Below are positions 57,752 to 64,000 of a DNA stretch of 64,000 nt, one piece after another; positions within the stretch are counted from its first letter, which is position 1; the number at the start of each line of letters is the position of its first letter. A model generated the notes under the pieces. The model saw only the letters and a list, made by a program, of their open reading frames with translations. It made no database searches and was not told the origin of the DNA. The DNA lies in contig NZ_CP028884.1 in the NCBI RefSeq assembly GCF_003606285.1, positions 124,001 to 188,000 on the forward strand, in the 5' to 3' direction. This stretch comes from Borrelia turcica IST7. Lineage in GTDB: Bacteria > Spirochaetota > Spirochaetia > Borreliales > Borreliaceae. A program made the position numbers and the translations under genes.

Positions 57752-58744
57752 TTAAGGCAGTGCTACAGCTGAGAGAAGTATCTTAATAATATCATCTGTA
57801 TTCATCTCTTCAACCTCTGCTTCATAAGATGGCGTAATCCTGTGTCTTAACACATTATAGGCTACAGCCTTAACATCTTCTGGAAGAACAAATAAGCGCC
57901 CCTCATAAAGAGCGTTAACACGAGCACATTTGAGCAAACTAATTGACGCCCTAGGAGATGCTCCAAATTCAATATATTTAGTAAATGGATAAGTCTTTTT
58001 GTCATTCTCACGAGAAGCTGCTATTAAAGTAACGATATAAAGCATTATTTTATCATCTACCTTAACCTTGGTAACTATACGCTTAAGATCCGACAAAGAG
58101 TAAGAATTCATTACCTTTGCAACTTTAATATTTTCAAGTCCACCTCCAACTGAAAATATTTTAAGAAGTTTTATTTCATCTTGAATAGCAGGATAATTCA
58201 CATTAACTTTAAGCAAAAATCTATCAAGTTGAGCTTCCGGTAAATTATAAGTACCCTCTTGTTCAATCGGATTTTGTGTTGCAAGCACAAAGAATGGATC
58301 TGGAAGTTTATGGGTTTCATCTCCAAGAGTTACCTGACACTCACCCATTGCTTCAAGAAGCGCTGATTGAACCTTTGCAGGTGCCCTATTAATTTCATCT
58401 GCTAAAATAATATTTGAAAATATAGGACCCTTTCTTACCTTAAAAGTACCCGTTGTATTCTTATACACCATATTTCCCGTAAGATCTGAGGGTAAAAGGT
58501 CTGGCGTAAATTGAACTCTTTTAAAACCAAGATCAAGAACATCTGAGACTGTCTGTATTGTTAATGTCTTTGCAAGTCCTGGAACACCCTCAAGCAATAC
58601 ATGTCCTTCGGTCAAAATTCCCATCAAAATAGCATCAATCATTTCTTTTTGCCCAAGAATTCTACTTGAAACCTCTCTTCTAAACTTATTTATTAAACTT
58701 AATGCATTCTCTACTTCTGAATCTATTTGAAAACTACCTTTCAT
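57752..58744 (-). CDS. MoxR-family AAA+ ATPase
   Basis: The 330-residue AAA+ chaperone has Walker A EGVPGLAKTL (about 54-63), Walker B ILADEINRAPAKVQSALLEAM, sensor I ATQNPIEQEGTYNLPEAQLDRF and a C-terminal lid (FGASPRASISLLKCARVNA). MoxR ATPases act with vWA proteins to assemble or activate complexes. It is the first gene of the Bat cluster. TAGGAG lies about 5 nt before the ATG. Confidence 0.92.
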   Translation of the reverse strand: MKGSFQIDSEVENALSLINKFRREVSSRILGQKEMIDAILMGILTEGHVLLEGVPGLAKTLTIQTVSDVLDLGFKRVQFTPDLLPSDLTGNMVYKNTTGTFKVRKGPIFSNIILADEINRAPAKVQSALLEAMGECQVTLGDETHKLPDPFFVLATQNPIEQEGTYNLPEAQLDRFLLKVNVNYPAIQDEIKLLKIFSVGGGLENIKVAKVMNSYSLSDLKRIVTKVKVDDKIMLYIVTLIAASRENDKKTYPFTKYIEFGASPRASISLLKCARVNALYEGRLFVLPEDVKAVAYNVLRHRITPSYEAEVEEMNTDDIIKILLSAVALP

Positions 58745-58780
58745 ACTACTCCTATATTACTAAAGTTTATTTATCGTCAA

Positions 58781-58814
58781 AACAAACATAAAAATGATAA
58801 TAACAAACATAAAA
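58781..58814. repeat. Direct repeats upstream of moxR
   Basis: AACAAACATAAAA occurs at 58781-58793 and 58802-58814, 21 bp apart centre to centre (two helical turns), within the 73-bp gap between rsmG and moxR. It could be an operator for a dimeric regulator, but A/T bias makes chance likely enough to keep confidence low. Confidence 0.4.
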
Positions 58815-58817
58815 TTA

Positions 58818-59441
58818 CTATGCATAAAGCAGAAGTAAATTCCTTTCCTTTTCCCCATTAATTAATGATGGTTTGATTTCTATTTTTCTAAATAAGATTT
58901 CAATAGATTCAATTTCAAATTCAATCTTATTAAGCTTCCCCTTATAAGCCATAATCAAGCCTCCATCTTTTAAAACCAACCTCAAAATATTTGCATATTC
59001 CCTTATATCCCTAAAAGCCCTAAACGTAATAAATTCATATTCATTTTTTTCTTCTCTAATATCGTGCTCTAAAATTTCTACATTACCCAAACCAAGTTCT
59101 ACCTTCATCATTCTCAAAAAAGTAGCCTTTTTATTGCTTCTCTCAAGAAGAAAATACTTTCTATATTTATCAAAAAGAGCCAAAACAAGTCCCGGAAATC
59201 CTGCGCCACTACCCACATCAAGTACTTGATGTGGGTTATTATCAATAATAACAGGAAAGCCTGCCAGAGAATCCAAAGCATGTAAAAGTATCGTATTAAA
59301 ATTTTTATCATTATTTGACACTAAATTAAACCTATTACCAAATAACAAAATTCTTTCTATATAAATCTTTAATTTATCAATACTTTCTGAAGTGAAAGAA
59401 ATTCCTAAATTTTTCATAGTAGATTCAAAAAAACGCATCAT
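58818..59441 (-). CDS. rsmG: 16S rRNA (guanine527-N7)-methyltransferase RsmG
   Basis: The 207-residue SAM-dependent enzyme methylates G527 of 16S rRNA. The SAM-binding motif VLDVGSGAGFPGLVLAL is near residues 71-87, followed by LLERSNKKATFLRMM and ITFRAFRDI. Its start overlaps the end of mnmG, and the two ATGs in tandem (59441 and 59438) leave a one-codon uncertainty. The mnmE-mnmG-rsmG arrangement is the classical one near the origin in many bacteria. Confidence 0.94.
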   Translation of the reverse strand: MMRFFESTMKNLGISFTSESIDKLKIYIERILLFGNRFNLVSNNDKNFNTILLHALDSLAGFPVIIDNNPHQVLDVGSGAGFPGLVLALFDKYRKYFLLERSNKKATFLRMMKVELGLGNVEILEHDIREEKNEYEFITFRAFRDIREYANILRLVLKDGGLIMAYKGKLNKIEFEIESIEILFRKIEIKPSLINGEKERNLLLLYA

Positions 59442-61300
59442 AAAGCCAAATTAAGTACTACCCTATTTTTAGGATTTGAAAAATATATAAGCAAAACTTG
59501 AATATCTGTATTCCTAATACCAGAAATTCTGCTTGCCTGTGCTAAGTTTGCTGGTTGTATTTTAACAAATTTTTCCCTAGCTTCTCTTGATAAACCATCA
59601 ATTTCATAATTAAAATCAAGAGGCAACTTAATAAGTTCAAGATTATTCATCTTTCTAATTAAGTCTCTCTGTCTATTAATATAGCCTTCATACTTAATAT
59701 CTAACTCAACTTGTTCAAGAACAACTTTTGAAAAATTAAATTTAGAATCTATCTTAACAAGATCCTTTAAATTAATATATGGATCCTTTAGTATATGATA
59801 AAAATCTTTACTAACATGCTTCTTTAACTGCAAAGTACTAGCTTCTCTATCCTTAAGACGCCTCTGTCGCAAAAGTTCCTTAATTTCTTCTATTTTTTGT
59901 TCCTTTAAAAGATATTCAGAATATTTTTCCTCCCCAACCAATCCAACTTTATATCCTAATTTAATTAACCTCTTATCGCTAGTGTCATGTCGTAAATTAA
60001 GTCTATGTTCAGCTCTTGAGGTAAACATTCTGTAAGGTTCCTTAGTTCCCTTAGTAACAAGGTCATCAATGAGTACTCCAATGTAAGAACTCGTTCTTGT
60101 AAGTATCATTGGTTCCTTGTTTTGAATTTTAAGTGCTGCATTAATTCCAGCCATCAACCCTTGCGCAGCAGCTTCCTCATACCCCGAAGAACCATTGGTT
60201 TGCCCTGCAATAAAGAGACCCTCAATTCTCTTAGTTTCAAGACTTGCATAAAGCTCAATAGGATTAATATAATCATATTCAACTGCATATCCAGGCCTTG
60301 TAATAATAGCATCCTCAAGTCCATCAATACTACGAATTAACTTTACCTGAACATCCTCAGGTAAGGAAGTACTCAGTCCATTAAGATACATTTCCTCAGT
60401 ACTCAAGCCTTCAGGCTCAATAAATATTTGATGTCTATCTTTATCTCTAAATTTTACTATTTTATCTTCAATTGAAGGACAATACCTAGGACCATTTCCA
60501 ATAATCTCTCCAGAATAAAGTGGTGAGAGATGCATATTGTCGCTTATAATTTCATGAGTTTTATTGTTGGTATAAGTAATATAACATGAGAGTTGAGACT
60601 TATCTATTAGATTATTTGAAAAAGAAAAAGGAACAATATCAGAATCTCCAAATTGAATTTCCGTTTTTGAAAAATTTATACTCTTCCTGTGTATTCTTGC
60701 AGGAGTACCTGTTTTGAGCCTCCCCATTTCAAATCCAAGCTCAAGTAAAATATTTTCAAGTCCAAAAGCCGCAGGCTCAGATAACCTTCCCATAAAAGCT
60801 TTATATTCACCAATAAATATTTTACCTCTAAGAAAAGTTCCAGTTGTAAGAACTACAACACGAGATGTAAATTTATTACCCCTTTCTGTAATAACTCCTT
60901 CAATTTTATTCTTCATAGAATTAAGCAAAAAATCAGTTACAGTATCTTGAAAAAGATCAAGATTACTTTGCCTTTCCAATGTTTCCTTTGCCTTGACCTG
61001 ATACACCAACTTATCGGCCTGAGCACGTGGCGCCTGCACAGCAGGTCCCCTACTTTTATTTAAAATTCTAAATTGAATCATGCTAAAATCAATAATACGT
61101 CCCATTTCTCCACCAAGAGCATCAATTTCACGTACCATGTTTCCCTTAGCAAGACCACCAATTGCCGGATTACAAGAAAGTTTTCCAATCGTATCTAAAT
61201 TTTGAGTGATTAAAAGCGTCTTAAAATTTAACCTCGAAAGAGCAAGTGATGCCTCAATACCAGCATGCCCTCCTCCAATAACAATAGCATCGAAATCCAT
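59438..61300 (-). CDS. mnmG: tRNA uridine-modification enzyme MnmG (GidA)
   Basis: The 620-residue FAD enzyme acts with MnmE to install carboxymethylaminomethyl groups on tRNA wobble uridines. The dinucleotide motif IVIGGGHAGIEASLAL (about residues 6-21) and family motifs SCNPAIGGLAKGNMVREIDALGG, GLKTGTPARI-like RLKTGTPARI, and GLFIAGQTNGSSGYEEAAAQG are clear. The start at 61300 follows AGGAAAATAGGT; the longer frame to 61318 is not supported. It begins 2 bp after mnmE. Confidence 0.95.
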   Translation of the reverse strand: MDFDAIVIGGGHAGIEASLALSRLNFKTLLITQNLDTIGKLSCNPAIGGLAKGNMVREIDALGGEMGRIIDFSMIQFRILNKSRGPAVQAPRAQADKLVYQVKAKETLERQSNLDLFQDTVTDFLLNSMKNKIEGVITERGNKFTSRVVVLTTGTFLRGKIFIGEYKAFMGRLSEPAAFGLENILLELGFEMGRLKTGTPARIHRKSINFSKTEIQFGDSDIVPFSFSNNLIDKSQLSCYITYTNNKTHEIISDNMHLSPLYSGEIIGNGPRYCPSIEDKIVKFRDKDRHQIFIEPEGLSTEEMYLNGLSTSLPEDVQVKLIRSIDGLEDAIITRPGYAVEYDYINPIELYASLETKRIEGLFIAGQTNGSSGYEEAAAQGLMAGINAALKIQNKEPMILTRTSSYIGVLIDDLVTKGTKEPYRMFTSRAEHRLNLRHDTSDKRLIKLGYKVGLVGEEKYSEYLLKEQKIEEIKELLRQRRLKDREASTLQLKKHVSKDFYHILKDPYINLKDLVKIDSKFNFSKVVLEQVELDIKYEGYINRQRDLIRKMNNLELIKLPLDFNYEIDGLSREAREKFVKIQPANLAQASRISGIRNTDIQVLLIYFSNPKNRVVLNLAL

Positions 61301-61302
61301 AC

Positions 61303-62697
61303 CTATTTTCCTAAACAAAAATTCTTAAACATATTACCAAGAACATCCTCATTAGTAACCTCACCCGTTATTTCACCTAAAAGGTTAAGAATCTCATAAA
61401 CATCAAATGCCAACATATCATAACTTACTTGTTGTTCTATTTTATCTAGTAACTCAATAATCAAACTATAAGCTTTCTTTAAAAGTTCTGCCTGACGACT
61501 TGATGCAATGACAACATCATAAGAATTAATATCAACATAATCAAAACATGTAAATGCCCTTATTTTATCATAAAGAGAATCTATTCCAAATAAAGTTTTA
61601 GTACTAATTCTTACTAAATTTGATGAATTTATGTTACCTGAATTCAGAAATTCAACTGTATGTTTATCCTGTTTTAAATCTACCTTATTTATAACAAAAA
61701 TAACCTTTGAACATCCTCCATAAGAATTAATAAATTTCAAATCATCATTTGTTAACTTTAAGCTTGAGTCTATAACATAAAGAACTAAGGATGCTTCTTC
61801 AATCAAAGAATTACTCCTATCTATACCCAACTTTTCAACAAAATCTCCAGTCTCCCTAAAACCCGCTGTATCAAATACATTAAATAAAATTCCATCAAGC
61901 TCGAAGCTTGCCTGAATATAATCCCTTGTAGTCCCCGCATAAGATGATACTATTGCCCTGTCTTCCTTTAGTAACAAATTAAAAAGAGAAGACTTCCCAA
62001 CATTCACAGAACCGGCCAAAACCAATGTAATTCCATGTTCCATCTTCTTTGAAATATCATAAGAATCAATCAATAACTTAAGTTCATCTTTACTTTTTAA
62101 AACAATTTCAAAAGGAACTACAACCTCATGTTCATCTGTCTCATAATCAAGATGAACACTAAGTGCTGAGAGAAAATTTAAAATATCTTTTTTTATTAAA
62201 TCTATTTTAGAAAACAAGGAACCCGAAAGTTTATTAACAGAAAGAGCATGAGTCTTCTTCGTTTTAGCAGCAATTAGTTCATTGATTGCCTCTGCTTTAG
62301 TAAGATCAAGTTTACCTGCTAAAAAAGAACGAAGAGTAAATTCACCAGGTTCAGCCAACCTAAAATCTACTTTTAAAAATAAATCTATAATTCTCCTTAT
62401 ACCAATAAGAGATCCATGCGCCATAACTTCTATTGAATCTTGTCCTGTGAAACTCTTTGGAGCTCTGTAAAGACAAACAACAACTTCATCTAATTTTTCA
62501 CAAGTTTCGTTATCTACTATATATCCATAATGAATAGTGTTACCAGATGCCTCAATAAGTCGCTTAGGATTTGAAAATATTTTAGAAAATTTCTTAATCG
62601 AAGAGAGTCCACTACTACGAATCACACATAAAGCACTGCTCATAAAGGGAGTGGCAAGTGCAACAATGTCATCATCTCTTTGAAAAAGCTTGCTCAT
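61303..62697 (-). CDS. mnmE: tRNA modification GTPase MnmE (TrmE)
   Basis: The 464-residue GTPase partners with MnmG. It has the N-terminal formyl-THF binding domain, a helical domain, a Ras-like G domain (G1 [17 protein letters not shown]2 TTRD; G3 DTAGFRET; G4 NKVD) and the invariant C-terminus FCLGK (FCIGK in most species), whose Cys is catalytic. An extended -10 box (TGGTATAAT) lies 12 nt before the ATG and no Shine-Dalgarno is visible. Confidence 0.95.
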   Translation of the reverse strand: MSKLFQRDDDIVALATPFMSSALCVIRSSGLSSIKKFSKIFSNPKRLIEASGNTIHYGYIVDNETCEKLDEVVVCLYRAPKSFTGQDSIEVMAHGSLIGIRRIIDLFLKVDFRLAEPGEFTLRSFLAGKLDLTKAEAINELIAAKTKKTHALSVNKLSGSLFSKIDLIKKDILNFLSALSVHLDYETDEHEVVVPFEIVLKSKDELKLLIDSYDISKKMEHGITLVLAGSVNVGKSSLFNLLLKEDRAIVSSYAGTTRDYIQASFELDGILFNVFDTAGFRETGDFVEKLGIDRSNSLIEEASLVLYVIDSSLKLTNDDLKFINSYGGCSKVIFVINKVDLKQDKHTVEFLNSGNINSSNLVRISTKTLFGIDSLYDKIRAFTCFDYVDINSYDVVIASSRQAELLKKAYSLIIELLDKIEQQVSYDMLAFDVYEILNLLGEITGEVTNEDVLGNMFKNFCLGK

Positions 62698-62709
62698 AAA
62701 CTAAAATAA

Positions 62710-62718
62710 ATTATACCA
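62710..62718 (-). promoter_or_regulatory. Extended -10 promoter of mnmE operon
   Basis: On the minus strand TGGTATAAT ends 12 nt before the mnmE ATG, giving a predicted leader of about 5 nt and no ribosome binding site. Confidence 0.5.
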
Positions 62719-62792
62719 TAGCATAAAAATTGCAACACTAAACTACAATAGTACTCTTAAATTATTAAACCCACTTTAACTTATCACTTAAT

Positions 62793-62821
62793 TTGTAAAT
62801 ATTGTTAATTTAGCTTATAAT
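62793..62821 (+). promoter_or_regulatory. flgN-flgK promoter
   Basis: TTGTAA (62793-62798), a 17-nt spacer and TATAAT (62816-62821) form a good vegetative promoter. The predicted start near 62828 leaves only about 6 nt before the flgN ATG and no Shine-Dalgarno. Borrelia motility genes are reported to use the housekeeping sigma factor, and this promoter agrees. Confidence 0.75.
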
Positions 62822-62833
62822 CTATGCTATAAG

Positions 62834-63328
62834 ATGAAAATTAAGCTAGAAACTGAGTTAAAAGATACTCTACAAGAAGAAGTTATTTTAGTAGAAGATA
62901 TTTATGCTTTGTATCTGAGCATAAAAAAATATCTTGATGAAAAGAACGAAACAATGCTTAAAGAAACTGTTGCTAAAACAAATATCTGTCTTAGCAAATT
63001 TAAAGATATAGAGATAAAGAGAGATGAAATTTGGAAAGAATTCACAAAACATGAGATATTTGAATCAACCTACATGGCAATAGAAAAGTTATGTGCAGTT
63101 TACAAAAAAGAGATATACAATTATTTCCATAGATTAAGAATAGGAATGATAAATATTCAAAACTTAAATTATTTAATATCAAGTTATGTAGAAACATCGC
63201 TTGATATTTTGGATTTAATATTTAAAGATGCTCAAGAAAGTGTTGGAAATAACACTTATAGAAACCCTTATGGACCTAAAAACGGAAACTTAAATGAAGC
63301 ATCTGTTTTAATAAATAAAAAACTTTAA
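62834..63328 (+). CDS. flgN: FlgN-like flagellar chaperone
   Basis: The 164-residue helical, acidic protein lies directly upstream of flgK. It has the size and coiled-coil character of FlgN, the cytoplasmic chaperone that keeps the hook-filament junction proteins FlgK and FlgL export-competent. Residues are not distinctive enough for a firm family call by eye, so the name rests on size, composition and position. The gap to flgK is 10 bp and contains AAGGAG. Confidence 0.75.
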   Translation: MKIKLETELKDTLQEEVILVEDIYALYLSIKKYLDEKNETMLKETVAKTNICLSKFKDIEIKRDEIWKEFTKHEIFESTYMAIEKLCAVYKKEIYNYFHRLRIGMINIQNLNYLISSYVETSLDILDLIFKDAQESVGNNTYRNPYGPKNGNLNEASVLINKKL

Positions 63329-63338
63329 GGAGTCTAGT

Positions 63339-64000
63339 ATGGATTCAACATTCTCAGGAATAGAAATTGGAAAGAGAAGTTTATTTGCCCACAAAGATGC
63401 TATGAACACAACCGGTCATAATTTAACTAATGCATCAAAGCCTGGGTATTCAAAGCAGAGAATTATCATGAAAACCGAAATGCCAATTTACGCTCCTCAT
63501 TTAAATAGAGCACAAAAAGCTGGTCAACTAGGCCAAGGGATAATGGTTCAATCTATCGAAAGAGTGAGAGATGATTTGTTAGATATAAGAATAGCTGAAG
63601 AATCACACAAACTTGGTTACTGGACTTCGAAAAATAAATTCATTTCTTTGCTTGAGAATGTTTATAATGAACCAGAAGAACAATCAATCAGAAAAAGACT
63701 AAATGATTTTTGGGAAAGCTGGCAAGATTTATCTAGGCAACCTCAAGGATTAGCCGAAAGAAATATCATATTAGAACGAGGAAAATCTTTTGTGGAGGTA
63801 GTAAAAAATAGATTTCATTCCCTTGAAAGAATATATATAATGGCAAATGATGAGGTAAAAATTACTACTGAAGAGATAAACAATTATCTTAGAAACATTG
63901 GTGAGCTTAATAAGCAAATTGCAAAAGCAATTGCTATGAAAGATCATCCAAATGATTTAATGGATGCTAGAGATTTAATAGTTGACAAGCTAAGCAATCT
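63339..64000 (+). CDS. flgK: Flagellar hook-associated protein FlgK, N-terminal part
   Basis: The window ends inside this gene; 220 codons are present. The start ([20 protein letters not shown]) and [19 protein letters not shown] match the conserved FlgK N-terminal D0/D1 domain, and [22 protein letters not shown] is typical. FlgK is the first hook-filament junction protein of the periplasmic flagellum. AAGGAG lies about 9 nt before the ATG, within the end of flgN. From knowledge of B. burgdorferi, flgL, fliW and csrA probably follow. Confidence 0.95.
   Translation, partial: MDSTFSGIEIGKRSLFAHKDAMNTTGHNLTNASKPGYSKQRIIMKTEMPIYAPHLNRAQKAGQLGQGIMVQSIERVRDDLLDIRIAEESHKLGYWTSKNKFISLLENVYNEPEEQSIRKRLNDFWESWQDLSRQPQGLAERNIILERGKSFVEVVKNRFHSLERIYIMANDEVKITTEEINNYLRNIGELNKQIAKAIAMKDHPNDLMDARDLIVDKLSN

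Overview
The window looks like a stretch of the linear chromosome of a relapsing-fever-group Borrelia. The DNA is very AT-rich. The flagellin (27252-28262) has the spirochaete FlaB core with a long Ala/Pro/Gln-rich insertion in its variable middle, a form I associate with relapsing-fever rather than Lyme-group species. Gene content and order (rpsB, rpsA, recA, a giant GreA, besCBA, proVWX, flaB-fliD, nagAB, sodA-secA, bat cluster, mnmEG, flgN-flgK) match my recollection of the B. burgdorferi chromosome. I cannot name the species from sequence alone. I saw no tRNA, rRNA, IS element, prophage or CRISPR array; this is conserved core chromosome.

Layout. 1-11156 (minus): translation and nucleotide genes (tsf, rpsB, maf-like, rpsA, cmk, pseudouridine synthase), recA, greA, and small lipoprotein or TPR genes. 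11337-17785: a TPR membrane protein, hisS, a PASTA-carrying class B penicillin-binding protein and an acyl-CoA synthetase. 17998-23792 (minus): the BesC-BesA-BesB efflux operon ending in a PII-like gene. 23896-27118: yidD and the proVWX glycine-betaine/proline importer. 27252-30377 (minus): flaB with a strong terminator, and fliD. 30558-32599 (plus): nagA-nagB. 32690-36011 (minus): secA-sodA. 36074-41220 (plus): three envelope genes, two tandem S2-antigen-like paralogues and alr. 41212-49303: a tandem-repeat exported protein, a 55-codon gene, a spirochaetal protein of unknown function, a cation exchanger, a predicted glycosidase-fold protein and malQ. 49467-51400: an OmpA-domain protein, dksA and infA. 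51418-58744 (minus): a seven-gene MoxR/DUF58/BatABCD cluster with overlapping ends. 58818-62697 (minus): mnmE-mnmG-rsmG. 62834 to the end (plus): flgN and the start of flgK.

Themes. Much of the window serves the cell envelope: efflux, Sec export, lipoproteins, D-alanine and septal peptidoglycan synthesis, and the Bat cluster. The periplasmic flagellum is represented by FlaB, FliD, FlgN and FlgK. Host- or tick-derived nutrients are handled by NagA/NagB, MalQ and ProVWX.

The most interesting signals are regulatory and small-gene ones. Several plus-strand genes start about 7 nt after a TATAAT box with no Shine-Dalgarno, suggesting leaderless mRNAs. besC appears to start at AUU. An 8-codon leader ORF precedes the first S2-like gene. 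A well-supported 55-codon gene is easily missed. A PII-like protein is encoded with the RND pump. I found no wholly new multi-gene system.
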